A stretch of DNA of 64,000 nt, from assembly GCF_000948975.2 (NCBI RefSeq), contig NZ_CP059735.1:2976001-3040000 (forward strand), in the 5' to 3' direction. The notes under the pieces were generated by a model that was not told the origin of the DNA, did no database searches, and saw nothing but the letters and a program-made list of their open reading frames with translations. Of the stretch, positions 1 to 8,873 are shown one piece after another (positions within the stretch are counted from its first letter, which is position 1; each line of letters begins with the position of its first letter). The translations under genes were made by a program, and so were the position numbers. The DNA is from Thalassomonas actiniarum (GTDB taxonomy: Bacteria > Pseudomonadota > Gammaproteobacteria > Enterobacterales > Alteromonadaceae).

Positions 1-1527
1 TATCGCTATTTTATCGAAATTCCCCGCTTTGAAGCGACTCTGTCCCTGTTGCATGACCGCCAGCTGGCGGCGCTAAAGCATGAAATTTCCAGCGAGATCA
101 CCCGCAACCAGGCGGTAAATTATGATTATGCCGTCTGGGACAGCAACTACCGCTTTATGCAGCAGCCCAATGACGAGTTTATTGCCGAGAACTACGGCGA
201 TCCCGGCTTTATAACTCTGGCCTATGACGGTGTCTTTTATCTGGATCGGGATTTCAAGCAGGTGTTTTCGAAAAGTTATGATCACTTAACCGGTAAAAGT
301 TATTCTTCAGAGCTGTTTGATTTTGAAAAATACCCCGAGAATAAGTCGGTATTGCCAAGGCAGGAATATTTAGGTGTGCCTAACCGTACCGGGATTCTAA
401 GCAGTCAATTTGGTCCGGTTGCTTTTTCCGCAACACAAATCAGGCATTCGGACAAAAGCGGCGAGAATATCGGCACCCTGGTGTTTATCCATAAACTGCA
501 CGAAAGCCGTTTTGAGGGGATGTCTGAAAAACTGAACCTTAATATCCGGGCCGAAGTACTTACCGGCGGTGGGCAATATCAGGATATTCCCGGACTGAGC
601 TTGCCCGTCAGCAGCGAAGGCTTTTCCTATCAGCGCCAGCGGCTTATTCACGATATCAATGGCAAGCCGGTGATCTTACTGACCATAGGCCATGATAAAA
701 CCATTACCATGGAATTAATCGACAGCCATTTCATTATTGTGTTGTCGATATTATTGTTCTTGCTGCTCTTTGGTGTGATCACCACCAATAAATTGCTGGT
801 GACCCGTTTGGAGCTTGTTATTGAGCGCATGAAGGAAATGGCGACCAGCAACAAGTTAAAACCCCTGCATGTGCGTTTTAATATTTATGAAATGGATAAG
901 GCAGCGCAAAGGTTTAATAGCCTGGTGGAGATAGTGAATAAGCAAAAGCAATTGCTCGAAGACTTATCCTTGCTCGATCACCTGACAAAAATTGCCAACC
1001 GCAGGGCCTTTGTCGGCCATATCGAACATCAGTGGCTGTTGATGCAAAGAAACCGCTCACCTTTGGCTGTTATTATGTGCGATATTGACCACTTTAAGGC
1101 TTTTAACGATTTTTACGGCCATCAAGAGGGCGATGAAGCTCTGGCCCAGGTAGCCCGGGCCTTGCAAAATTGTATGCACAGGGCGGACGACCTGGTGGCC
1201 CGCTATGGCGGTGAAGAATTTGTTATCGTGATCAGTAACACCGATGTCGATGGTTTGCGTCATAATGTCGAAAAAATTGTCAATTGTATCCGGCGGCTGG
1301 AAATTCCCCATCCGGCGTCGAATACGCAAATCTATGTCACCATCAGTGTTGGCGCTGCTATTTATCGCGATTTTTCACAAATACCGGTTGTTGAAAGTTA
1401 CCAGCAGGTGTTGCACCAGGCAGATCTGGCACTGTATGCGGCAAAGGCTGCCGGGCGTAACCGGGGCATGCTATATCAAGATCTCAGTGATAAAAGCGAA
1501 AAAAGCCGGGTAACCCTTTGTCAATAA
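1..1527 (+). CDS. Diguanylate cyclase, CHASE4-TM-GGDEF (5' partial)
   Basis: The frame is open from base 1, so the N-terminus and first membrane segment lie outside the window. The N-terminal part up to about residue 230 resembles a periplasmic CHASE4 sensor domain, with the typical NYDYAVWD stretch. A hydrophobic helix near residues 245-265 leads to a linker and a GGDEF domain. The active-site motif is GGEEF at about residue 403, and the inhibitory-site RxxD (RADD) lies nine residues earlier. The enzyme should therefore make c-di-GMP from two GTP and be feedback-inhibited. An internal TTG at 49 could be called as a start, but the coding frame clearly continues upstream. It is a membrane sensor with unknown ligand. 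A possible c-di-GMP receiver in this window is the PilZ-containing protein near 24-25 kb. Confidence 0.92.
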   Translation, partial: YRYFIEIPRFEATLSLLHDRQLAALKHEISSEITRNQAVNYDYAVWDSNYRFMQQPNDEFIAENYGDPGFITLAYDGVFYLDRDFKQVFSKSYDHLTGKSYSSELFDFEKYPENKSVLPRQEYLGVPNRTGILSSQFGPVAFSATQIRHSDKSGENIGTLVFIHKLHESRFEGMSEKLNLNIRAEVLTGGGQYQDIPGLSLPVSSEGFSYQRQRLIHDINGKPVILLTIGHDKTITMELIDSHFIIVLSILLFLLLFGVITTNKLLVTRLELVIERMKEMATSNKLKPLHVRFNIYEMDKAAQRFNSLVEIVNKQKQLLEDLSLLDHLTKIANRRAFVGHIEHQWLLMQRNRSPLAVIMCDIDHFKAFNDFYGHQEGDEALAQVARALQNCMHRADDLVARYGGEEFVIVISNTDVDGLRHNVEKIVNCIRRLEIPHPASNTQIYVTISVGAAIYRDFSQIPVVESYQQVLHQADLALYAAKAAGRNRGMLYQDLSDKSEKSRVTLCQ

Positions 1528-1641
1528 TGCTGCCGGCGGGGGCTTTGGGACGGGGATCGGTATTTTTGCATGAAAGGTTTTGCGATATGCTTTTGTATTG
1601 ATTAAAGTAATTATACCTTAAGGCAAGATTACAAACTGAAA

Positions 1642-1890
1642 ATGGACTTTGAGTTAATTAAACGGGCGATTAAGGGCTGCCCGCAGTACCAGGTGACCAG
1701 AGAAGATAAAAGCAGAATTTATTTTCACCGGGAGGCTAAACGTTTTGCCGTGTGTGAAAACGGTAGCCATTTTAATATCTACCATCTTACCGACAGCGGT
1801 GTATTTTTACCGGGTCCGAAAAGCGGCAACTCCCTACATAACATAGAGAGTTTCGTCGTTCAGGCCTTAAATACTGCTCAGGACAGTTAA
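1642..1890 (+). CDS. Small hypothetical protein, 82 aa
   Basis: Not recognised. It is a soluble, mixed-charge protein with no signal peptide, membrane helix or cysteine motif. The N-terminal half (IKGCPQYQVTREDKSRIYFH) looks like a small alpha/beta fold. It stands alone between the diguanylate cyclase and the pentapeptide gene, and its stop overlaps the convergent stop of the pentapeptide gene by a few bases. No strong ribosome binding site is visible before the ATG, so the start is uncertain. Absence of a competing frame and compact spacing support it being real. Confidence 0.55.
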   Translation: MDFELIKRAIKGCPQYQVTREDKSRIYFHREAKRFAVCENGSHFNIYHLTDSGVFLPGPKSGNSLHNIESFVVQALNTAQDS

Positions 1891-2330
1891 TCGTTGAAAT
1901 TTAAGGTTTTTTCATTGGCCGTTTTGCTACTTTGGGGTAAGTGTTTGATTGCTTTTTGTAATTGAGAACTGAAAATGGCCTCTTGCCAATGTTGGGCCCG
2001 GCTTAAGCGTTTAATTAACTCCTGGTTTTCTTTTACAGAGGTGTGATCAGGGTGCTCGCTGATGGCGGTGCCCCTTAGCCTGGCGTCGGTAAAATTTGTT
2101 GCTATTAATTTGCTCTGGCCCAGATCGGCATCGGTTAACTGTGCCGAAGTCAAATTGGCTTGGCTTAAATCGGCATGGGCAAACTTGGCCCGTGATAAAT
2201 TGCTTTTTCTCAGATTAATACCGACAAGGCGGGTATTGGCCAGGTTTGCCCCGGATAAGTCGATATCTGCTAAATAAATCCTGGGATTATCCTTCATGAT
2301 CAACCGGGCATTATATAAAAAAATGATCAT
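1887..2330 (-). CDS. Pentapeptide-repeat protein (second half of a split gene)
   Basis: From about residue 18 to 95 the protein is a run of A(D/N)LXX pentapeptide repeats (for example ADIDLSGANLANTRL), expected to fold into a right-handed quadrilateral beta helix. The opening residues IIFLYNARLI match a segment that, in larger membrane-anchored pentapeptide proteins, directly follows an LDGERKG motif. That motif is the C-terminus of the upstream frame at 2327-2674. The two frames overlap as ATGA. So this is either a translationally coupled second protein or the -1 frame of a single split protein. The C-terminal 50 residues are helical and not part of the repeats. Function unknown. Confidence 0.75.
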   Translation of the reverse strand: MIIFLYNARLIMKDNPRIYLADIDLSGANLANTRLVGINLRKSNLSRAKFAHADLSQANLTSAQLTDADLGQSKLIATNFTDARLRGTAISEHPDHTSVKENQELIKRLSRAQHWQEAIFSSQLQKAIKHLPQSSKTANEKTLNFND

Positions 2331-2674
2331 TTGCCCTTTCTTTCGCCGTCAAGCTGGGGGGCGGTGGAAGCGGTCAGTGCCGTGGCTGCCTGCACAGAAA
2401 CCGGGTGATAGCCGCTGTCATTGAGGCTGCCGTTAATCATCAGATCGGTAATAGATCGGCGAAAGTTATTGAGAATATTGATATAGTTACGTTCATCTTC
2501 AATAAAACGCTGCTCGCTGATACGCCGGCTTTGCCTCTTAATGCGGGCTTCTTCAATGTTATTTTGCTGTTTGATCTGGCTTTGGTTAAGCAGGTAACCG
2601 CCGATGAGCAAGGCCATAGGTATAAATAACAGCCCCATCCAGTCCCATAAGGTTTTGTTTTTCAGCGAGTCCAT
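2327..2674 (-). CDS. Membrane-anchored N-terminal half of pentapeptide-repeat protein
   Basis: This 115-aa frame has a short cytoplasmic start, a WDWMGLLFIPMALLIGGYLL membrane helix near residues 10-29, then a charged coiled-coil-like helix. It ends in LDGERKGK. Larger pentapeptide-repeat proteins have this same order (TM helix, helix, LDGxRKG, FLYEAxLI, repeats) in one chain. Here the chain stops at TGA just after AAG GGC AAA and continues one frame back as the next gene. A_AAG_GGC has the layout of a -1 slippery heptamer. It lies downstream of clpV with a 29-nt gap, so it may be cotranscribed with the T6SS genes. Confidence 0.7.
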   Translation of the reverse strand: MDSLKNKTLWDWMGLLFIPMALLIGGYLLNQSQIKQQNNIEEARIKRQSRRISEQRFIEDERNYINILNNFRRSITDLMINGSLNDSGYHPVSVQAATALTASTAPQLDGERKGK

Positions 2675-2703
2675 TTTATTAGCTGTCCGTTATTGGTTAT
2701 CTG

Positions 2704-5439
2704 TTATTGGTAGTTATAAATAAATTCATTATCTTTAACCTTTACCGAGATCTGTTTCACCACTTTTCCTTCAAGCAGGCTGTTCAGGTAATGGCGGCTA
2801 ATGGCCGGCAGCAGGGAATTGGTCAGGATGTCATCTATCATACGGCCGCCGCTTTCAAGCTCGGCGCAGCGGGACACGATAAGTGCTATCACCTTATCAT
2901 CATAGTTAAAAGGAACCTGATGCTCGAGTGCGACCCGCTTTTTAATACGCTCAAGTTGCAGCCGGGCGATGGCTGCCAGCATATCCGCTGATAACGGATA
3001 AAAGGGAATGGTGACCAGGCGCCCTAACAGTGCAGGCGGGAAAACTTTTAGCAAAGGCGCACGTAAAGCCTGGTTCATGCCTTGTGGCGCAGGCATTAAC
3101 GCCGGATCCCGGCACAAACCTGTGATTAATTCGCTGCCGACATTGGAGGTAAGCAAAATCAGGGTATTTTTAAAGTCGATCAGCCTGCCTTCGCTGTCTT
3201 CCATAATGCCTTTATCAAAGACCTGAAAAAAAATCTCATGGACATCCGGATGGGCTTTTTCAATTTCATCCAGCAATACCACGGAATAGGGCTTTCTGCG
3301 CACGGCCTCGGTGAGTATGCCGCCTTCGCCGTAACCGACATATCCCGGCGGGGCACCTTTTAGGGTCGATACGGTATGGGCTTCCTGAAATTCACTCATG
3401 TTGATGGTGATCAGGTTGTGCTCTCCGCCATACATGGCTTCTGCCAGGGCCAGTGCGGTCTCGGTTTTTCCGACCCCGGAAGGGCCGCACAGCATAAAAA
3501 CCCCTATGGGTTTATTGGGGTTGTCCAATCCGGCCCTGGCGGTTTGGATACGTTTGCTGATCATCTCCATCGCATGATCCTGGCCGATAACCCGGCGCCC
3601 CAGGATTTCACTGAGCTTAAGGATATTTTCTACCTCGTCTTTAACCATCTTACCCACAGGGATCCCGGTCCAGCCGGCGACAACCGAGGCCACCGCCTGA
3701 TAATCCACTGCCGGCAAAATCAAGGGTTCTTCCCGTTGCAATGTCTGTAAAGCCGTTTGCGCTAAGGTCAGCTTTTTCGATAATGCCGTGTGCTTTTTGT
3801 CTTTTTTCTGTTTTTGCTTATGCGCTGTTTCTGTTGTCGTTTGCTCTTTGTCTGGATTGGGGGCCGGACCTGGAATATGCTCACAGAGTTCCTGCTTACA
3901 TGCGGTTATTTCCTCAACCAGGTCGATTTCTTGTTGCCAGCGTTTGTTAAGCTCGGCGGCGAGGCTGGTTTGTTGTGCCAGTGCCTTATCGACGGCGGCC
4001 AATTTTTTTGCATGAGCGTGCCCGAGCCGGGTTTCCTCGGTTAAAATATGCTGTTCCAGGTTAAGCTGTTCGATTTGCCGCTGGCTGTCTTCGAGTTGCG
4101 GCGGCGTGGCATGCTGGCTGATGGCTACCCGGGCGCAGGCGGTATCGAGCAAACTGACCGCCTTATCCGGCAGCTGGCGGGCACTGATATAGCGGGCGGA
4201 GAGCTTTACCGCCGCTTCGACCGCTTCATCCAGGATGTCCACCCTGTGGTGTTCCTGCAGGAGCCGGGTGAGGTTACGCAGCATGATCACGGCTTTTGCC
4301 TCATCCGGCTCGGCGACTTTTACCACCTGGAAGCGCCGGGTGAGGGCGGGATCTTTTTCGATATGTTTTTTGTATTCCGCCCAGGTTGTTGCCGCTATGG
4401 TTTTTAAGGTTCCCCGCGCCAGGGCAGGTTTGAGCAGGTTGGCGGCATCCGAAGTGCCGGCGCTGCCACCGGCGCCGATCAAAGTATGGGCTTCATCGAT
4501 AAATAAAATAATCGGCACAGGAGAGGATTGCACTTCAGCTATTACCTGTTTGAGCCTGTGCTCAAATTCTCCTTTCATGCTGGCGCCGGCCTGCAGTAAA
4601 CCGATATCGAGCAGTTTCAAGCGCACCCCGAGCAGCTTGGGGGGCACATCCCCTTTGTTTAATCTGTGGGCAAAACCTTCCACCACGGCGGTTTTACCGA
4701 CACCGGCTTCACCGGTTAATATCGGGTTGTTTTGGCGGCGCCTCATCAGGATATCGATGAGCTGGCGGATCTCTTCATCCCGGCCAACGATGGCATCTAA
4801 ACTGCCCTGTTTGGCCTGCTCGGTTAAATCTGTAGTAAAGCGGCTCAGGGCTTCACCTTCCCCCAGAGTGGCTGAACTGTCCGGGGGGAGGGCACTGCTG
4901 GCTTCACCCGGCTGCCCGGCCTGGCGCAGCTGATCTGAAATATCATTGGCGGATAACTGCTGCTCGCAGGACGCTTGAATAATATCTTCAAGTTCATCGC
5001 TTAAAGACTCGGCATTTATCCGGGCAAATTGTGGAGAAATGGCGCACAGGGTATTTTTCAGCTCAGGGGTTTTGAGCATGGCCACCAGTAAGGTGCCGGT
5101 GCGGATATGGCTTTGTTGGTAAACCAGGCTGCTGTAGACCCAGCCTCTTTCTATGGCCAGTTCAAGAAAGTGGGAAAAATCGGAAATGCTGCTGGCGCCT
5201 CGGGGTAATTGATCTAGCGACTGAGTCAGTGCTTTGAGTAATGTCGCCAAATCAAGTTGGTAATGCCGGATAATGCGGTGTAAATCCGAGTCATCCAGCT
5301 GTAATATCTGGTGCAGCCAGTGACTGATCTCTACATAGGGGTTACCCCGTAACTTACAAAAAACAGTAGCGCTTTCTACGGCTTTAAATGCCAACGAGTT
5401 GAGCTTGCCAAATAAAGATATCCTGCTGATCTCTGCCAT
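2704..5439 (-). CDS. clpV: T6SS ATPase ClpV (TssH)
   Basis: A 911-residue Hsp100/Clp ATPase of usual ClpV length. It has an N-terminal ClpN domain, Walker A GEAGVGKT near residue 243 and a second GPSGVGKT near 652. Between them is the M-domain helix and a low-complexity Lys/Gln/Glu linker (around residues 510-540). ClpV disassembles contracted TssB/TssC sheath in the cytoplasm so it can be reused. It is last of the core T6SS genes in this leftward operon, 12 nt after tssG. The linker region creates long spurious frames on the opposite strand, which are shadows. Confidence 0.97.
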   Translation of the reverse strand: MAEISRISLFGKLNSLAFKAVESATVFCKLRGNPYVEISHWLHQILQLDDSDLHRIIRHYQLDLATLLKALTQSLDQLPRGASSISDFSHFLELAIERGWVYSSLVYQQSHIRTGTLLVAMLKTPELKNTLCAISPQFARINAESLSDELEDIIQASCEQQLSANDISDQLRQAGQPGEASSALPPDSSATLGEGEALSRFTTDLTEQAKQGSLDAIVGRDEEIRQLIDILMRRRQNNPILTGEAGVGKTAVVEGFAHRLNKGDVPPKLLGVRLKLLDIGLLQAGASMKGEFEHRLKQVIAEVQSSPVPIILFIDEAHTLIGAGGSAGTSDAANLLKPALARGTLKTIAATTWAEYKKHIEKDPALTRRFQVVKVAEPDEAKAVIMLRNLTRLLQEHHRVDILDEAVEAAVKLSARYISARQLPDKAVSLLDTACARVAISQHATPPQLEDSQRQIEQLNLEQHILTEETRLGHAHAKKLAAVDKALAQQTSLAAELNKRWQQEIDLVEEITACKQELCEHIPGPAPNPDKEQTTTETAHKQKQKKDKKHTALSKKLTLAQTALQTLQREEPLILPAVDYQAVASVVAGWTGIPVGKMVKDEVENILKLSEILGRRVIGQDHAMEMISKRIQTARAGLDNPNKPIGVFMLCGPSGVGKTETALALAEAMYGGEHNLITINMSEFQEAHTVSTLKGAPPGYVGYGEGGILTEAVRRKPYSVVLLDEIEKAHPDVHEIFFQVFDKGIMEDSEGRLIDFKNTLILLTSNVGSELITGLCRDPALMPAPQGMNQALRAPLLKVFPPALLGRLVTIPFYPLSADMLAAIARLQLERIKKRVALEHQVPFNYDDKVIALIVSRCAELESGGRMIDDILTNSLLPAISRHYLNSLLEGKVVKQISVKVKDNEFIYNYQ

Positions 5440-5451
5440 AACTTTGCTCCG

Positions 5452-6468
5452 TTAAGGTGACTCCCGTTGCAGTAAATAAGACTTTTGTTGCCCGGCCATT
5501 GTTGTTATCCAGCAGGACTGGTTGCCGAGCCAGCTGTTAAAACCGAGGTGGGTGTTATTTTTTAAATGGCTCGATGTTGCGTGTCCCGGCCTTAATGTCA
5601 ATTGCACTTCAATGGTCATTTCTTCGGGGACCAGCAGGTTAACTAAGCTGCGCAGCTCCCTATGGCCTGCCTCCCGGGGTAAAAAACTTAGGTATTGCCT
5701 TAAACTCAACCGGGACAGGCAAAGACAGATCTTATTTAAGCGGTCAAAAACATGCCTGCCGTTAATGGCGCTTTTGCCTAAATGGCTGTTGCTTTTACCC
5801 AGCAGGCTGAGATCTTTGGCATCTATCTGCAACCATTGTCCCTGTAAAGGTAACAGCTTGGTTGTTACCGCCAGCTGGTGGGCAAGTATCTGCTCGATTA
5901 CGGCTAAACTGGTATTTTTATTGGTCAGCAAACCGCAATAGAGCAGCGCAGTGCTTTGCTTTTGCTGCTCGAAGCTCTTATTTCGGGATAAGGCGCTGAT
6001 ATGTTTGTGGAATTCGTTATTGGTGCTTTTATCGAAATGCAGACTCGCTTGCCCGGTTTTCCAGGCACGGTAATACAGGGACAATAACCTGTGATGAAAA
6101 ATATCGGCAAACTCACATAAGGTGGCATCTTTTTTGGCTATTTTTCGTTGCAGCGCATATTCGCTCAGGTGAGTGGGCAGTGGTCCGTTGCAGCCAAACA
6201 GTCCCCAGTAACTGTTCTTTATTTTATATAAGTGTTTATCCGGATGTTTTTTTATTTCGCTGATGGCGGAAGGAAAAAAGGCCAGTAACGGACTTTGCCC
6301 CAGGCGCACCGGATCATCCCTTGGCGTTTTGGAGCACCCCAGTCCGGGATAGAGGGGACTGAGGCGTTCAATGGCCCGCAGCAAGGCAAACAGCTCATAT
6401 TCAAGATATGACTTTTGCTCGAGTATGTGTTTTATAAACTCGTTTTCATTCCCATGCGTACCGGCCAA
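5452..6468 (-). CDS. tssG: T6SS baseplate protein TssG (VasB/ImpH)
   Basis: A 338-residue protein with TssG hallmarks: an early segment rich in Arg and Pro (RAIERLSPLYPGLG), the LGQSPLLAFFPSAI region, a GLFGCNGPLP motif near residue 92, and the FHHRLLSLYYRAW block. TssG forms the baseplate wedge with TssF, TssE and TssK. Its start overlaps the end of tssF by 37 nt, which suggests translational coupling and matched amounts, as expected for wedge partners. Standard length and no visible damage. Confidence 0.95.
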   Translation of the reverse strand: MAGTHGNENEFIKHILEQKSYLEYELFALLRAIERLSPLYPGLGCSKTPRDDPVRLGQSPLLAFFPSAISEIKKHPDKHLYKIKNSYWGLFGCNGPLPTHLSEYALQRKIAKKDATLCEFADIFHHRLLSLYYRAWKTGQASLHFDKSTNNEFHKHISALSRNKSFEQQKQSTALLYCGLLTNKNTSLAVIEQILAHQLAVTTKLLPLQGQWLQIDAKDLSLLGKSNSHLGKSAINGRHVFDRLNKICLCLSRLSLRQYLSFLPREAGHRELRSLVNLLVPEEMTIEVQLTLRPGHATSSHLKNNTHLGFNSWLGNQSCWITTMAGQQKSYLLQRESP

Positions 6469-8300
6469 GTATATATCTCCTTGTTATCTGTGGTGCTAAC
6501 CGTCAGCTGGGTAAAAGTATTGATGCTGACCAGGCGGGCAAAAAATTGCTCTAAAACCAGTGCCAGTAAAAATACCCCGGCCCCTTCAAAGCAAGCCTCA
6601 TCAAGCACCAGCTCTATAGCCAGCCCCCGGGCAAAACAGATGGGACCGGGCAGGGGAATACGGCGGGTGACGGAGGTAAAGTGAACGGCGTGGAGCCCTT
6701 CAATTTGTTTGACGGCGGCAACATCATTTTTATCGGCAAATAAACTCATCAGTTGTTTTATCGCCCGGGTGCTGCCCTGTGTATCCCGGGTGTCAATACC
6801 TAAGTAGTTAAAGGTCAACTGACTGATGATCTCCCAATTCATTTCACCGCCGGTTATCGGTGGTGCGGGGCGGGTTGGTCCTTCCAGACAACGGATTTTC
6901 TGGCAGGGCAGGCTGATATCCAGGGTAAAATCCGTGCTGCCCTTGCCAAGGGGCATCAGGATAGGTAAATCCCGGTTAGAGCAAAGGGCGGTCACCGACA
7001 ATTGACTCAGGGGCTGTGAGGTATCTGTCTGCTGTTGCTCGACAAGATTGATAAACGTTTCCGTTCCTATGTAACTGCTTCGCCCGCGGTAATTTTTTTG
7101 TTTAGCGGTTAATTTTCGCGGTTTTCTTTTGATGGCAAAATAATTGCCTGTGCTGCCCCGGGTTTTACCGGCGTAAAAAGGAGAGAAGTTTGCCTGTTCC
7201 TGTACGCCGGCGCTAAAGCCCGTCAGGGTTTGAATATCGCAGATTTCGTAGTCACAGGGTCTGAGTTTATCCGCCACTACATGGTAATCGCTTTGGCCCG
7301 GTGAAACCTTGATGCGATCGGTTTTTTTACTGAACAGATTAATGACGGGCACGCAAAATAATGAAAAGTTATCTGAGGTGATCAGGTTTTCCAGGCGCCG
7401 GTCTTCCCGGGACAACAGCAGCAATAATTGCACTTGGTGGCCGTTGGTTCTTTGTAATATGGGTTTCAGGCCGGTTAAGGTCAGGAATAAGAAGCGCTTG
7501 GGAAATAAAAAATATTCCCGCAGCAGGCGGAAACCGTCAAAATAACGCGGGTTATAGGGCATCAGCGCCTTATTCCGGTCAAGCTGTTTGCACGTAAGCG
7601 TCACCGGGTGTTGCTCCGTTTGCCAGCTGCCTTTGTTGTTTTCCCTGAATTTGAGCTGGTTAAAGCCGGTATACAATAACTCAAACAAATGCATGGGCAG
7701 GGCTTCCGGGCCCCGTAAATAGAATTCCAGCTGATCCGCATCGATGTCGGCCAGGCGATAAAGGGGATCGCAACTTATCGTCAGTTGGATAGCAGAATAA
7801 TGTTTTTGCCGATGTGCCTGTCCCGTGTTTAGGGCGGCAACCGATTGGGCATTGAGGTATTCCCCCTCCTCGATAGTTAACGGGTATAGGGTAAAGGGCT
7901 GTGCGGTTTGATATTCACAACTGGTTTGCTCCCCCTTGCTTAAGCCAGAGATGAGGGAAGTGCCCCGGGGCACCGCCATACCGCCAAGCAGACTGCCTTC
8001 TTCAGGATCCGGTTCAAACTGGCAGATGGCCATGGAAGGGGTTGGCATCAGAAAGCTTGGAAATAAATGATTGAGCAGGTTCTCGGTAAAGTGGGGAAAC
8101 TGATTGTCCAGTTGCAATTGTATTTTTGCCGTTAAAAAGGCAAAGCCTTCCAGTAATCTTTCCACATAAGGGTCTGCACAGTCAAAGCCTTCCAGGCCGA
8201 GACGGGCTGCCACTTTCGGGTATTCCTGTGCAAACTCGGCTCCCATTTCGCGGATAAATTTCAGCTCTTGATTGTATAAATCAAGTAAACGGGGATCCAT
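6432..8300 (-). CDS. tssF: T6SS baseplate protein TssF (VasA/ImpG)
   Basis: A 622-residue protein that begins MDPRLLDLYNQELKFIREMGAEFA, cut here by family convention, with the conserved DPYVERLLEGFAFLTAKIQL region near residue 45. This is the classic TssF N-terminus. TssF is the largest wedge subunit of the T6SS baseplate and binds TssG. The ATG follows the tssE stop directly (TAA then ATG), so coupling is likely. The C-terminus overlaps tssG. Length is normal. Confidence 0.96.
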   Translation of the reverse strand: MDPRLLDLYNQELKFIREMGAEFAQEYPKVAARLGLEGFDCADPYVERLLEGFAFLTAKIQLQLDNQFPHFTENLLNHLFPSFLMPTPSMAICQFEPDPEEGSLLGGMAVPRGTSLISGLSKGEQTSCEYQTAQPFTLYPLTIEEGEYLNAQSVAALNTGQAHRQKHYSAIQLTISCDPLYRLADIDADQLEFYLRGPEALPMHLFELLYTGFNQLKFRENNKGSWQTEQHPVTLTCKQLDRNKALMPYNPRYFDGFRLLREYFLFPKRFLFLTLTGLKPILQRTNGHQVQLLLLLSREDRRLENLITSDNFSLFCVPVINLFSKKTDRIKVSPGQSDYHVVADKLRPCDYEICDIQTLTGFSAGVQEQANFSPFYAGKTRGSTGNYFAIKRKPRKLTAKQKNYRGRSSYIGTETFINLVEQQQTDTSQPLSQLSVTALCSNRDLPILMPLGKGSTDFTLDISLPCQKIRCLEGPTRPAPPITGGEMNWEIISQLTFNYLGIDTRDTQGSTRAIKQLMSLFADKNDVAAVKQIEGLHAVHFTSVTRRIPLPGPICFARGLAIELVLDEACFEGAGVFLLALVLEQFFARLVSINTFTQLTVSTTDNKEIYTWPVRMGMKTSL

Positions 8301-8807
8301 TTAGTCAGTCCTTTGCCCTTTAAAGGAAAATGCGCCATTTTCCAAATCCATTTCGGCTTCGACATAAAGCTGCAGTGGCAGCGGCTGGGCCCACATCTGG
8401 GCGGTTAATTCAAAGGTTACGGCATTGGCATTGGCCTCTGTGGTATTGACATGGGCGGACAATCTTATGGTGTCGGTGATCAGCCTGGGTTCAAATTGTT
8501 TAATCGCCTTGAGCAGATCCCGTTCAAGCTTGTCCCGGCGCAGGGAAGCGCTGCTGATACCGGTTAATTCACTGAGTCCGTAATTTAGCACCGAGCAAGT
8601 GACTTCGGGGTAGTCTTTTTTCGCCAGCAGGGGAGATAAATTGCGGGTGTTTAACAACCAGGAAAGGTCCCTTTGCACTGAATTTTTTAACGCCTTGACC
8701 GAGATAATGCGTTTTTCCCTGGGCTCTGAGCTTTTGTCGGGGGCATCATCGGTCAGCCGGTCAAGCAGTGACGGCTGCAACCGTTCCTGGGGGCTGAGCT
8801 CAGGCAT
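8301..8807 (-). CDS. tssE: T6SS baseplate protein TssE (gp25-like)
   Basis: TssE is the gp25/lysozyme-like baseplate subunit. The protein has the N-terminal QPSLLDRLTDD motif and the central segment around RDLSWLLNTRN, followed by the SVLNYGLSELTG region typical of gp25. The start at 8807 (MPELSPQERLQ) is chosen because AAAGGAG lies nine bases before it. A start at 8834 is possible in the same frame but has poorer spacing. It is followed with no gap by tssF. Confidence 0.93.
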   Translation of the reverse strand: MPELSPQERLQPSLLDRLTDDAPDKSSEPREKRIISVKALKNSVQRDLSWLLNTRNLSPLLAKKDYPEVTCSVLNYGLSELTGISSASLRRDKLERDLLKAIKQFEPRLITDTIRLSAHVNTTEANANAVTFELTAQMWAQPLPLQLYVEAEMDLENGAFSFKGQRTD

Positions 8808-8873
8808 AAAGCACTGCTCCTTTGCTGGCGGCAAGCTGAGCCCGGGTGATGCATATTAACTGGCTGTACCTGT

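Noticed and set aside
3741-4933. Long plus-strand frames opposite clpV
   Set aside because: They lie inside the well-supported clpV coding sequence, have Cys/Phe-rich or Arg/Ser-rich composition, and show no ribosome site; they are shadows.
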